A stretch of DNA of 64,000 nucleotides from Collinsella aerofaciens (GCF_028209885.1 NZ_JAQLEM010000003.1:1-64000), one strand, 5' to 3'; shown: positions 26,887 through 35,906, counted from the first letter of the stretch. Program-made: numbers and translations. The notes: generated by a model not told the origin, from the sequence alone.

Positions 26887-26998
26887 GCGCATCCTCCTTG
26901 AGCGAAGAAATCAAACGGCAACAGTGTATCGCTTCGGCGCAAAAAGGGCGAAACCGCAACCCTTCAGGACCCCTCGGGACCCCTGTGTGCAAAAATGC

Positions 26999-27853
26999 CT
27001 ATTTCGATGCGCGCTCGGCCGCTTCGATCACGTATTTGGCGAGAATCGCCGTTGTCACGGCGCCCACGCCGCCCGGCACGGGGGTGATGGCACCAACAAC
27101 CGGCTCCACAGCATCAAAATCGACGTCCCCGACCAGCTTGCCAGCGTCCTCATCCCAGTTAATGCCAACATCAATGATCGTCTGGCCCTCGCGAACGGCA
27201 TCCGCGCCAATCGTGCTCGCGCGTCCAACGGCCGCAACAACGATATCGGCAGAACGGCACTCGGCAGCAAGATCGCGTGTATGCGTATGGCACGTCGTCA
27301 CCGTGGCATTGCGAGCCGTAAGCATGGCGGCAACGGGACGACCAATCACCAGCGAGCGCCCGACCACAGCAACCTTGGCCCCATCCAGCTCAACGCCGTA
27401 ATGATCCAGCAAAGCAAGCACGGCTTCGGCTGTGCAGGGGGCAAAACCCTCGCCGCGCCCCGAAAGCGTGGTAAGCAGCGAAGACGGCGTCATGGAGTCA
27501 ACGTCCTTGGCGGGATCGAGCACTGCGGTGACGGCGTTCTCGTCAAGGCCGGCGGGCAGCGGGCGGAACATCAGACAGCCATGAACAGCCGAATCGGTAT
27601 TGATGTCCTCGACGGCCGTCAACAGCTCGTCCTGCGAAACATCGGCAGGAAGCAAAACGCGGCGAGCCTCAATGCCAACCTTCTCGCAGCGCTTGAGGGC
27701 ACCGCGCTCGTAGGACAGGTCGTCCTCGCGCTCGCCCACACGAACGATGGCGAGCGTCGGTACAACACCGCGCTCGCGCAGGGCTGCACAGCGAGCAGCA
27801 AGTTCCTCGGTCAAAGCGCGAGCAACGGGAGCACCCTTCAGCAGTTCAGCCAT
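26999..27853 (-). CDS. folD: FolD-type methylenetetrahydrofolate dehydrogenase, probably lacking cyclohydrolase activity
   Basis: FolD normally does two steps of the C1-folate pathway, NAD(P)-dependent dehydrogenase and cyclohydrolase. This 284-residue protein keeps the overall fold and motifs (RPLPAGLDE, DPAKDVDSM, VVGRSLVIGRPVAAML, TPVPGGVGAVTTA). The substrate-site YxxxK lysine is alanine (SYERGALKR; family YVxxKxK), and the glutamine of VQLPLP is phenylalanine (MFRPLP). Both residues are central to cyclohydrolase chemistry in E. coli and human enzymes. I infer a dehydrogenase-only enzyme. The adjoining fchA, ending two bases upstream, provides the missing reaction. The ORF extends to 27919, but the ATG at 27853 has GAGG nearby and matches the family start. 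Confidence 0.92.
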   Translation of the reverse strand: MAELLKGAPVARALTEELAARCAALRERGVVPTLAIVRVGEREDDLSYERGALKRCEKVGIEARRVLLPADVSQDELLTAVEDINTDSAVHGCLMFRPLPAGLDENAVTAVLDPAKDVDSMTPSSLLTTLSGRGEGFAPCTAEAVLALLDHYGVELDGAKVAVVGRSLVIGRPVAAMLTARNATVTTCHTHTRDLAAECRSADIVVAAVGRASTIGADAVREGQTIIDVGINWDEDAGKLVGDVDFDAVEPVVGAITPVPGGVGAVTTAILAKYVIEAAERASK

Positions 27854-27855
27854 GG

Positions 27856-28488
27856 CTATCCTCTCTTCCTTGCAGCGTCGGAGGCGCGGCGCGCCAGCGC
27901 ATCGGCGCGCGGCAACCATGTGTCGAGCAACTCATCACACGCCGTCTCGAGCTCCTCAGCACGAACGCGATCTTTCATAGACGTGGTGTTCGCAAAGAGC
28001 GTCAAGCTCGCGCCCTGCATAGCGGCACGGCAGAACACGGCGCCGCACGCCACATCGGACAGCAGCTGACGCGAACCCTTGTCGGCCATGTCCTCGAGCA
28101 GCGCCAGCGCGCGCCCGCAGGCATCCATAATGCGATACGGCGGCATAGCGGCCACATGCAGCGCATCCTGAATCGCGGTCGCTCGAGCCGGATCGTCACG
28201 CGGAATACCGTACGCCGTGGACACCTGCCCGTAGGCACGAACGTCCTCGGCGACCAGACCCACAAGTTCCTGCGCCAACTCATCCGCCTGGGCAAACGCG
28301 CGCGTCAGATCGTCTGCGCGATCGGCAAGCGCAGGGTTTGTCGCCCCATAGCGAGCAACCATCCCGCAAAGCGAGGCGCCCAGTGCACCTACAAAGGCGC
28401 TCGCGCTACCGCCGCCGGGAACCGGCTCGCGTGCGGCAAGCGCCTCGGCAAACTCTCGACATGTTTTATCCATCATCTCTTGGCTCAT
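27856..28488 (-). CDS. fchA: Methenyltetrahydrofolate cyclohydrolase FchA (cyclodeaminase family)
   Basis: A 211-residue all-helical protein of the formiminotransferase-cyclodeaminase C-terminal family. The N-terminal FAEALAAREPVPGGGSASAF is the family signature, followed by GALGASLCGMVARYG and, further on, ATAIQDALHVAAMPPYRIM. In clostridia and relatives FchA hydrolyses methenyl-THF to 10-formyl-THF. It is the first gene of a two-gene operon; its stop is two bases before the folD ATG. AAGGTG lies seven bases before the ATG at 28488. Together with fhs (38271-39938) it completes the formate branch of folate metabolism. A cyclodeaminase role (histidine breakdown) is possible but less likely in this setting. 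Confidence 0.88.
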   Translation of the reverse strand: MSQEMMDKTCREFAEALAAREPVPGGGSASAFVGALGASLCGMVARYGATNPALADRADDLTRAFAQADELAQELVGLVAEDVRAYGQVSTAYGIPRDDPARATAIQDALHVAAMPPYRIMDACGRALALLEDMADKGSRQLLSDVACGAVFCRAAMQGASLTLFANTTSMKDRVRAEELETACDELLDTWLPRADALARRASDAARKRG

Positions 28489-28649
28489 ACGCACGCACCT
28501 TCAAGTCATATACATCGGTCGGGTGGCAACCGCCGACCGACCGCATCAATCACATAATGGTGCTAAGTCTAGCCCATAAGTACATGAGCGTCAGCGCACC
28601 TGGCCATCGCGGATTTCTATGACGAACGATAGGCGTCGGCACCGCAAAC

Positions 28650-28668
28650 ATGGGACACATGGCCCACC
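28650..28668. repeat. 19-base direct repeat, copy 1
   Basis: ATGGGACACATGGCCCACC, identical to 28858-28876, 208 bases downstream. It is partly palindromic (TGGG...CCCA). It lies in the 460-base region between fchA and the lipoprotein gene; I see no gene in that region. Confidence 0.7.
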
Positions 28669-28776
28669 TTTCGAGACTTCCGGACGTCAAAAACTGAGGC
28701 ATATCTATAAACAAGGAACCTGTTGGGGCAACGCCCACGCACGCGCGCCCCATTAAATCAACGGGCACCTCACCCC

Positions 28777-28810
28777 GGGGAGGGCCGACAGCATCGGCCC
28801 TCCCCTCTTT
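28777..28810 (+). terminator. Orphan rho-independent terminator
   Basis: Perfect 12-base stem GGGGAGGGCCGA / TCGGCCCTCCCC with a five-base loop, followed by TCTTTT on the plus strand. No plus-strand gene precedes it; the nearest upstream gene, fchA, is on the other strand. It may end a small RNA, or be left from a lost gene. Confidence 0.7.
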
Positions 28811-28857
28811 TGCGACCGCACATATTGCCACTTGTCGGCGCAATTCCAGCCCCCAGA

Positions 28858-28876
28858 ATGGGACACATGGCCCACC
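28858..28876. repeat. 19-base direct repeat, copy 2
   Basis: Identical copy of 28650-28668. This copy lies 72 bases before the lipoprotein start and could be part of its control region. Confidence 0.7.
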
Positions 28877-28948
28877 CTAGCGAGTCGTCCACGCGTACAG
28901 TAAAGGCAGGTAATCCGTGGGCGGTTACAGATCGAGGAGGACACGACC

Positions 28949-29542
28949 ATGAAAAAGAAGGCCTTTGCGATTCTCACCCTCTGCATAAGCCTCTTTGCCG
29001 CAGTTGCCCTGGTGGGCTGCGGTGGCAGCGGCGGCGCTACCGGAAGTGGCGGTGGCGGTGGAGCAGAAAAGCCAGCCGTGGATATGAGGACCGACTTCAT
29101 TTGGTTTAAGGTCGAGGTCCCCGAGGGCGTCGAGATCACCGACGTCGCAGGCGACACCGCCGACAGGGCCCAGTTTAAGTTCACCGAGAGCGAGCATGCC
29201 AGCGATCGCTTCATCCCCGTCTTCGACTCTGACAAGAACGCCGATGAACTGTTCGACTACGAGGCAAAGTGGAAGGCCAACTCCGGATGGACCGAGAGCG
29301 ATCCCGTTAAGTACAACGGCAAGACCTGGCGCAACGCCTACTTTACGCACTCGGGCGGCGTGACGACCGAGTACTTCACCGACGTTGACGGTGGCAGCGT
29401 GTATGTGCGCATCGACAACGTCGAGGAGCACAAGGACGCCGTCGAGACCATGATGAAGTCACTGGAGTTTGCCGACGACATCGCCAAGGCAAAGACCGAG
29501 GCCATGGACGTCAAGCTCGAGGATATCGAGATCAAGCGCTAA
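28949..29542 (+). CDS. Predicted lipoprotein of unknown function
   Basis: A 197-residue secreted lipoprotein. The N-terminus has a lysine-rich start, a hydrophobic core and the lipobox LVGC at about residues 21-24, followed by a Gly/Ser-rich linker (about 25-39). The remaining acidic, Tyr/Trp-containing domain has alternating strands (FIWFKVEVPEGVEITDV, YNGKTWRNAYF, VTTEYFTDVDGGSVYVRID) that suggest a small beta-rich fold. I do not recognise the family. GGAGG lies eight bases before the ATG, and a terminator follows about 70 bases after the stop. It is probably monocistronic. Confidence 0.75.
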   Translation: MKKKAFAILTLCISLFAAVALVGCGGSGGATGSGGGGGAEKPAVDMRTDFIWFKVEVPEGVEITDVAGDTADRAQFKFTESEHASDRFIPVFDSDKNADELFDYEAKWKANSGWTESDPVKYNGKTWRNAYFTHSGGVTTEYFTDVDGGSVYVRIDNVEEHKDAVETMMKSLEFADDIAKAKTEAMDVKLEDIEIKR

Positions 29543-29614
29543 ACGACTGGCGAGCGCAGCGGGAAACACAGGCGCAGTGCTAACAAGCGGCGGTACCCCA
29601 GCGCTTCGTACCCA

Positions 29615-29645
29615 GGGAGGGCCGGTAAACCGACCCTCCCTTTCT
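29615..29645 (+). terminator. Terminator of the lipoprotein gene
   Basis: Stem GGGAGGG / CCCTCCC with an inner CGG / CCG pair and one mismatch, then TTTCTT. The rest of the 305-base gap to the next gene holds a likely promoter (TATAGT near 29799) and nothing else I can identify. Confidence 0.8.
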
Positions 29646-29847
29646 TATGCCGGTAGCCAACGAACGCGAGGATGCCGGACGCCGGAACCGCTCCAAATGT
29701 AGCAACAGTACGAAAACGACAAACACCCCAACACGTCCGCCCGCCGATTTATTGCGCCGCGCAGACAATTAAACCAGCATCTTTAAACATCTGAGCAGTA
29801 TAGTGACCAAAACTATCGCATAACCGCACTCTACGAATGGAGAAGTT

Positions 29848-32343
29848 ATGACCGAACACCACGCCATCAGCCGCCGAGCATTTACGTTGGGCCTTGGACT
29901 CGCGGCGTTGTCGCCACTTGCAAGCCTGCCCGAAACCGCGGCATTGGGCATTTGCCCACGAGCGGCATTTGCAGACGACGCTGCCACAGCGTCGGTCAGC
30001 CTCGACAATTTCGTCATTCGCCTTCGCCCCGCGGGCTATTTTCGCACCGCGAGCGTCAACGAAGACGGCAACGTCATCGGCAACGTCTGCCATCTGTTTA
30101 ATGACGGCACGTCCAGCAAGCTCATCCTTGAGAACGTAACGACCAAGAATGACGATACAAACTGGTATGCTATCCGCACCTTACTCAATTTCGAAGAGCA
30201 TAAAAAGACGGGCTACAGCATTTGGTCGGTCGATGGCGACTCGGACAAAGACGGAAAGGTCATCCACGTATGGAGCGGCGAGTATGACAACAAGCCCAGC
30301 CGCGCTTTTGCGTTCGAGCGGCAATCAAACGGAACCTATATCATCCGAGACCGCACGGTCGAGAAAGAAACCGAGAAAAAAGACATTAAGTACCTGGCAA
30401 TAGAATCGAACGGCGAAGACCAGGACAACAATAAGATTTGCCATAAGAATAAGAGTAAGAGCATTCCGTGGGAGCTCGAGCTTGTCGGTTACGACATGAA
30501 AAAGAACGATGCCACGGTTAGCAGCCTCGACTGGATCACGTATAGCAGCTACGTCGACGGACCATGTTGGATGAAATACGTCGACGACAACAAGTTCCTC
30601 GACGAGCTGAGCATCCCGGGTACGCACGATTCGGGCACCTGCAGCGTGGACAACGACACTGAGCCCCAATCCTCGCAAGTAAAATGCCAGCAGGATTACA
30701 TTCCCACGCAGCTGCTCGAAGGCATTCGCTATTTTGATATCCGTCTCGGAAAGGGCGACAACCCTGGCATCGACCATGGGATGTACTACCTGCTCAAAAA
30801 AGACGCGTACTTTTTGCATCTTTCCGATGTCATAGGCTACTTCAAAACGTTTTTGAACGAAAACCCGACAGAAGCGCTCATCATGCTTGTATCACGAGGC
30901 AACGACGAGGCTACCGACGAAAGTGTTACGACGGCTTTCGCCAAGGTTTTGGACGACAACCCCAAACTGTTCTATACGTCGAGCCGCGTTCCCACACTGG
31001 GCGAGGTGCGCGGAAAGATCGTCCTGCTACGTCGATTTGGACTCGACGGCGACAGCGTAAGCGGCCACACGTGGGGACTCGACCTCACCGAATGGGATAA
31101 CAAAATCGCAGCGCACACCGACAGCAGTTCCATGTGCCTCGTCCAAGACGCGCAGGGCTTTGAAGCCGCGGGGGAAACAGGCGACAAAGAGCCCTATTGC
31201 ACCAAGGTATACGCCCAGGACAAGTACAAACTCACGGGAACCGACAAGCTCAGCTGGGTCGATAATGCGCTGAAGGAAACGACCGGGCGCACGCGCAACG
31301 AGGTAGATGTCGAGGACGATAACGGGGCCAAGGAGAAAGTCCTGGAGCGTTGCTGGTCTATCAACTACACCAGCTGCACGGGCTTGTCGCACGGAGGCAA
31401 TCCTTTTACCTCGGCACGAGTAGTCAACGAGCATCTGTATAAGAGCCCGTACATCAATCCCAGCGGCATCGAGGATACAAAGTCAGATTACCTCAAGCAC
31501 ATTGGCATCATCGCATCCGACTTTGTTGATGCGGCGCTGGCCCGGAGCATCTACCAGCGCAATTACGATACGGAGCACAAGCAGACGGCTTCGTACTATC
31601 TCCCGTACTATCTCCCGACCCGCATGCGCATGACGTACGGCGACTCGCTGAGCGATGCCTCATTCCAGGATGGCAAGACCGTTGGCGAGGGCCGTTTCCG
31701 CCTCGTTAACAGCAGCAACGTACTCAACGTGGCCGCTTCTGGCAGCGCGTTTGCCATCGAATACGTGGATGTCGACGCCCTGGGCAACGAGACCGCTACA
31801 GGACTGCAGGGCTTCGTGCCCATCGATATCGATCCGCTCGCGCTGACGCCCCATTTTGAGGGACTCGAAGGCCTTAAGGCCGGCGAAGACGTGCGCGCCA
31901 AGATTGCGGCATCACTCGAGGGCAAGCTCGAAACCGACGCCTGCACCGCCCAGCTCGAGTTTGTGCACGACGCGGACGGCGCTCCGGGCACGGCAATGGC
32001 CGAGGGCGAGGCATTTGCCGCGGGGACGTATTGGGTGCGTGCGAAAGGTCTGTTGGGCGACGCGGCGCAGAACTACACGCTCGCCAGCGACGGAGCCGCA
32101 AACTTTACCGTAGCGGCCTCGGACAGTGCAGGCGGCACCGGCAGCGGCACGGGTTCCAGCGCAGGCAGCGCTGATAAGAATGGTAAGGGCAACAAGGGCA
32201 AGGGCTCGGGCGGAAAACTCGCCGACACGGGCGACGGCTCCGGCATTGCCGCCGGGCTCGCCGCTGCCGCCATGGCGACAACGGTCGCCGGCGCGGCGAT
32301 GCTTGCCAATGACCGCGAAAACGTTGGGGACGACAGCGAATAG
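29848..32343 (+). CDS. Secreted, wall-anchored phosphatidylinositol phospholipase C-like protein
   Basis: An 831-residue exported protein. The N-terminus has a twin-arginine-like signal (SRRAFTLGLGLAAL). A region at about 45-215 looks like a lectin or ricin-type beta-trefoil (NGTYIIRDR, KYLAIES, WELELVGY). The PI-PLC X domain starts near residue 250: LSIPGTHDSGTC holds the first catalytic histidine, GIRYFDIRLG the arginine, IDHGMYY the second histidine, and NPTEALIMLVSRG follows. A beta-rich domain precedes a Gly/Lys linker, a LADTGD sortase-like signal, a hydrophobic helix and an acidic tail. It probably cleaves phosphatidylinositol or GPI-linked lipids outside the cell. GGAGA lies before the ATG. 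The gene is monocistronic, with a terminator after it. Confidence 0.85.
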   Translation: MTEHHAISRRAFTLGLGLAALSPLASLPETAALGICPRAAFADDAATASVSLDNFVIRLRPAGYFRTASVNEDGNVIGNVCHLFNDGTSSKLILENVTTKNDDTNWYAIRTLLNFEEHKKTGYSIWSVDGDSDKDGKVIHVWSGEYDNKPSRAFAFERQSNGTYIIRDRTVEKETEKKDIKYLAIESNGEDQDNNKICHKNKSKSIPWELELVGYDMKKNDATVSSLDWITYSSYVDGPCWMKYVDDNKFLDELSIPGTHDSGTCSVDNDTEPQSSQVKCQQDYIPTQLLEGIRYFDIRLGKGDNPGIDHGMYYLLKKDAYFLHLSDVIGYFKTFLNENPTEALIMLVSRGNDEATDESVTTAFAKVLDDNPKLFYTSSRVPTLGEVRGKIVLLRRFGLDGDSVSGHTWGLDLTEWDNKIAAHTDSSSMCLVQDAQGFEAAGETGDKEPYCTKVYAQDKYKLTGTDKLSWVDNALKETTGRTRNEVDVEDDNGAKEKVLERCWSINYTSCTGLSHGGNPFTSARVVNEHLYKSPYINPSGIEDTKSDYLKHIGIIASDFVDAALARSIYQRNYDTEHKQTASYYLPYYLPTRMRMTYGDSLSDASFQDGKTVGEGRFRLVNSSNVLNVAASGSAFAIEYVDVDALGNETATGLQGFVPIDIDPLALTPHFEGLEGLKAGEDVRAKIAASLEGKLETDACTAQLEFVHDADGAPGTAMAEGEAFAAGTYWVRAKGLLGDAAQNYTLASDGAANFTVAASDSAGGTGSGTGSSAGSADKNGKGNKGKGSGGKLADTGDGSGIAAGLAAAAMATTVAGAAMLANDRENVGDDSE

Positions 32344-32379
32344 GCAAGCCCGCCTTTTAGACACATCGACTCAATTGGG

Positions 32380-32412
32380 GGGGCGCAGAATACCGTTCTG
32401 CGCCCCGATTTT
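32380..32412 (+). terminator. Rho-independent terminator
   Basis: Perfect 11-base stem GGGGCGCAGAA / TTCTGCGCCCC with a five-base loop, followed by GATTTTTA, after the phospholipase gene. It may also serve the convergent gene at 32439. Confidence 0.85.
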
Positions 32413-32438
32413 TACCTTAGCCCGAACACCGTTATCGG

Positions 32439-32708
32439 CTACATCACCATGTTCAGCGCATTCACGAACTCCTGAGCTTGGGAGCGGCTGCTCAGACTAA
32501 AGACACAGGCAGTCAACAGCCTGTTACGTAGGAAAACGTCGCGGCCCTTGATCCTGCTGACCCCCGTAATATCCTTAAGATAAACAATCTCGGTGTGCTT
32601 GCCACCAAAAGTGCCCTTCTTGAGCACCTCGATGCGGTTAGGGTAGATCTTGACGTCTTTAAACCTACCCGAACCTTTGTCCTGGAACAGCAGCGTGTTG
32701 TTGTCCAT
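32439..32708 (-). CDS. Small PH-like domain protein
   Basis: An 89-residue soluble protein. The pattern LLFQDKGSGRFKDVKIYPNRIEVLKK..., then TEIVYLKDITGVSRI, then LTACVFSLSSRSQAQEFVNAL is that of bacterial pleckstrin-homology-like domains: strands, then a C-terminal helix. GGGAG lies eight bases before the ATG at 32708; another ATG at 32714 has only two-base spacing. The function is not known. It is convergent with the phospholipase gene and appears to be alone. Confidence 0.6.
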   Translation of the reverse strand: MDNNTLLFQDKGSGRFKDVKIYPNRIEVLKKGTFGGKHTEIVYLKDITGVSRIKGRDVFLRNRLLTACVFSLSSRSQAQEFVNALNMVM

Positions 32709-32876
32709 ACGCATCACTCCCGTGGGGTTCGCTAAAACTGTCTCTATGGCCACATTTTAGTCACCGCAAGGCTCCCATGCGAAGGTGCCAGACAGCAAAG
32801 CAATTCGTGTCCGCGCGAGGCTTTAAACTAAATGCGATAAAGATGCATTCCACAAGAGGAAAGTGGGGCGACAGTG

Positions 32877-33925
32877 ATGGGCGAACTGGTAAACCGTGGA
32901 GAATCGGCAATCGTGCCCGAAGGTTTTTACAAGCAGGTCTCCTCGATTCTCAACGCCGCTCGCGACAAGGCCTATACCGCCGTTAACTTTGCGATGGTTG
33001 AGGCATATTGGGAGATCGGCAAGAGTATTGTAGATGAACAGGGCGGAGAGGAGCGCGCAGCATATGGAGAGGCATTGATTGCAGGCCTCTCCAGAAGGCT
33101 TACCGCGGATTTCGGAAGAGGCTTTGGCATCGCAAACCTTCGCAATATGCGTCAGTTCTTTCTTGCGTTTCCAATTCGCGACGCACTGCGTAGCGAATTG
33201 AGCTGGACTCATTACCGCAGGTTGATGCGCATTTCCGACCCTGATGCTCGCACCTGGTACATGAACGAATGCGCCGATTCTCGTTGGAGCACGCGTCAGC
33301 TCGAACGCCAGATCAACACCATGTTCCGCGAGCGCCTACTTGCCAGCAAGGACAAGGAGGCCGTCACCCAGGAAATCCAAAAGAGCGCCCCGGCTCGTCG
33401 CCCCGAGGATATCATCCGCGACCCATATGTACTGGAGTTTTTAGGTTTCTCGGACGATACTGCGTTTCGCGAGAGCGATCTAGAGCAGGCGCTCATCACG
33501 CATCTTCAGAAGTTCCTGCTGGAGCTTGGCCGTGGTTTCGCTTTCGAGGCGCGCCAAAAGCGCATCACCTTTGATGGGCGCCATTTCTATATTGACCTTG
33601 TTTTTTCAACTATCTGATGCGCTGCTTCGTGCTCATCGACCTTAAGACGGACGACCTTACGCATCAGGACCTGGGCCAGATGCAAATGTATGTGAACCAC
33701 TACACGCGCGAGCTCATGAACGAAGGCGACAATCCGCCCATAGGCATCGTGCTCTGCGCGGACAAAAGCGATTCGATTGTCGAGTACACGCTGCCCGAAG
33801 ACAACGACCAAGTGTTTGCCGCCAAATACCTGCCGTATCTTCCAAGCAAGGAAGAGCTGGCGCGCGAACTAAGCGCCGAGTACCGCGCCATCAACGAAGC
33901 GACTAATGGCGAAACGCAAGGGTAG
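32877..33925 (+). pseudogene. DUF1016/YhcG-type PD-(D/E)XK nuclease, frameshifted at a T6 run
   Basis: Two overlapping frames together make one YhcG-like protein. Frame 1 (32877-33617) gives the N-terminal domain (AMVEAYWEIGKSIVDEQ, SRRLTADFGRGFGIANLRNMRQFF, LSWTHYRRLM) and the start of the nuclease domain, FDGRHFYIDLVF, then stops. The second frame (from about 33600 to 33925) continues NYLMRCFVLIDLKTDDLTHQDLGQMQMYVN. The switch falls in a run of six Ts. A single -1 slip or one extra T would give DLVFFNYLMRC, matching the family's DLLFYHRRL-type sequence. It could be a real inactivation, a phase-variable tract, ribosomal slippage or a sequencing error. YhcG-type nucleases are linked to restriction or mobile-element defence. 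No partner restriction genes lie nearby. Confidence 0.8.
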
Positions 33926-34350
33926 CAGCACGTTGCGACCGAAGCCACCGCAGCCGTCGCAGGCGCACTCGCGGTTGCGACGCACGCTACGAAACAATAC
34001 CGGTCATGGACGCCGGCAACGACATTCTAGCCGTGGCTGGCGAGCGTGACCTGACAGGCAAAGACGCGGCCTTCGTCTGATGTGGGTCCATTGGCTGCCA
34101 CAGAAAAGGGCCGGTTGCAGCCGGCCCTTTAGACGATAATACCTGCGTTGCCCGCGCTTCCGAAGTGTGACTAGCTGAGGAGCGGGTTCCGCGGCACAAC
34201 CTGATTTTACCCAGTGAGGAGGCTCTTTTGCAGCCGCTCCACTGTTTATTTACATCTGGCACCCTCAAACAATCAGACGGCAGCCCGCACTCCTGAGAGC
34301 TGCCCCGCACCCCCGGCCATCACCTTACGGCAACAACCGGTGCTACTCCC
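33926..34350. other. Gene-poor region with a bidirectional terminator
   Basis: A 425-base gap between the broken nuclease gene and the zinc-ribbon gene. It contains a hairpin at 34105-34130 and a short frame at 34008-34080 encoding MDAGNDILAVAGERDLTGKD..., without a ribosome site, which may be a gene remnant. Nothing else is supported. Confidence 0.5.
34105..34130. terminator. Bidirectional terminator-like hairpin
   Basis: Perfect ten-base stem AAAGGGCCGG / CCGGCCCTTT with a six-base loop. The stem ends in T/A runs on both strands (TTTT on the minus side), so it could work either way. Confidence 0.7.
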
Positions 34351-35688
34351 CTACTTCCCAAATAGCGCACCCAGCAGACCGCGGCGTTTGGGCTTCTCCT
34401 CTCGGTAGGAACCCTCGACGGCGGCTGCAACCTGGCGCGGTTGCTCGCCGCCTCCACGGCGCACGATCTGGTACAGGAAGGGCGATTTAACGTATTTGAC
34501 CTCGACGGGCGTGGCGTGCACGGTGCTCTCGCCGGACAGATGCAGGCTCGGGCTGAGCGACGCCACGATATGCGTTTCGCGCTTGTCGCTAAACACCACC
34601 GCGGCCGCGCGGCCCGTCTGGCCGTTTACGGCAATGCGCACCTGCTCGCCATCGCGGCCGTCTGTCGCCGGACGATCGACAAAGTAGACCGGCACCATCA
34701 CCAGGCCGTCCTTATGTTTGCGGGCCTTGCGCGCCCACATGCGAATGCTCTTTTTATTGAGCCCCAGTACAGCCTCGGCGTCGTTGCCCGCAACGTCGAG
34801 CGCCAACTTATCAATGACCACCTGGTCCTTGGTAGACGCATCGACTGAGACAACGCGAAAGTCACCTTCCTGCATGGCGGGATCGAACGGACCGACCTTG
34901 GCAAAGTCCCACGGCTCCAAAATGCCCATGAGGCGAACGTCCAGGTAGTTTGCCCTGGGGTATGCCCAGTCGAGCACCTCGTAGTACACCAAGGCCTCCT
35001 TGCTCAGGCCCTTGCCCGGGAAGCTCGCCATCATGCGCAAGTCCGCCAGCGCCATGGGGAAATAGAAGAGCATCATGTCGTTTTGGATCGCGTCTTCCAC
35101 GTCGTGCCCGGCAAAGGCATCCGGATACTGGCGCACCAGCTGCAGCGCGTTGGCACGTGCCTGCTGCGGCGAGATTTCGCAGGGAATACCCTGCTCGGGC
35201 ACATACTCCGCACCAACGCCCATGGTCAGGCGCTTGCTAAACGTCCCCGGCTTGAGCAGGTCCGCAATGCCGATCTTATTGCCGCAGGACGGGCACTCAA
35301 ACACACGCTGCGTTGACTCGCCCTCAAAGGACGCTCCGCAGAAGGGGCAAGGAATGCTCACATGCGTGGCCTCTTGGAACTCCTGCGCCGTGCCGCGATC
35401 CTCCCACAGCAGATGTTCCAGGACCGACTGATTGCGCCAGTGCGCATTGAAGAAATACCAGTCCGGGTCCTGCGGGCGCTCGAGTTGCGACACATGCGTG
35501 AGTTTGAGCAGTCCATCCACCACCGTCAACGGCGTATGGCGAATACCCAAAGCGCTCTTGGGCTCTCCGGCGTCCGCCTGCCACGGAACCACCGTGCCGC
35601 AATAGGCGCACTCAAAGCTGCGCTTAGCCTGGTGCGAGTACATAGGGCCGCCGCAGTTTTGACATTTAACGGCAAACATCTCGTCCAT
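34351..35688 (-). CDS. Zinc-ribbon protein of unknown function
   Basis: A 445-residue soluble protein. Two treble-clef or ribbon modules are visible: VKCQNCGG...FECAYCG at residues 7-30 and IPCPFCGA...FECPSCGNKIG near 110-140. The rest is mixed alpha/beta (AIQNDMMLFYFPMALADLRMM, KDGLVMVPVYFVDRP, GEQVRIAVNGQTGRAAAVVFSDKRE), with a basic tail (EKPKRRGLLGALFG). Similar zinc-ribbon proteins are often annotated only as TFIIB-type ribbons. No enzymatic motif is seen. AAGGAGG lies eight bases before the ATG at 35688; the ORF extends to 35739 without a ribosome site. It is divergent from the cation exporter. Confidence 0.7.
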   Translation of the reverse strand: MDEMFAVKCQNCGGPMYSHQAKRSFECAYCGTVVPWQADAGEPKSALGIRHTPLTVVDGLLKLTHVSQLERPQDPDWYFFNAHWRNQSVLEHLLWEDRGTAQEFQEATHVSIPCPFCGASFEGESTQRVFECPSCGNKIGIADLLKPGTFSKRLTMGVGAEYVPEQGIPCEISPQQARANALQLVRQYPDAFAGHDVEDAIQNDMMLFYFPMALADLRMMASFPGKGLSKEALVYYEVLDWAYPRANYLDVRLMGILEPWDFAKVGPFDPAMQEGDFRVVSVDASTKDQVVIDKLALDVAGNDAEAVLGLNKKSIRMWARKARKHKDGLVMVPVYFVDRPATDGRDGEQVRIAVNGQTGRAAAVVFSDKRETHIVASLSPSLHLSGESTVHATPVEVKYVKSPFLYQIVRRGGGEQPRQVAAAVEGSYREEKPKRRGLLGALFGK

Positions 35689-35906
35689 GGAAACGTCCTC
35701 CTTTGCACAGGGGCTGTCGACATTAAGTATGTCGAGCAAGCAGGCACATGCCCATACCCATGTGGCCCAAAATGGACCACCCGGGCAGACGAGAAGGCTC
35801 GCTCGTTAGCACCGGCAGACTATTGCTGCATTTTCTGAGCATCGGCGCACGGCGCCCCCGTGCGAGCTACACTATCCCCTTAAACATGATTGTGAGGACG
35901 ACCGCT

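Noticed and set aside
28550-28843. 97-codon minus-strand frame in the fchA-lipoprotein gap
   Set aside because: No ribosome site, and it runs through the orphan terminator and a direct repeat; composition does not look like coding sequence.
34008-34080. 24-codon frame after the broken nuclease gene
   Set aside because: Too short, with no ribosome site; possibly a remnant but not supportable as a gene.
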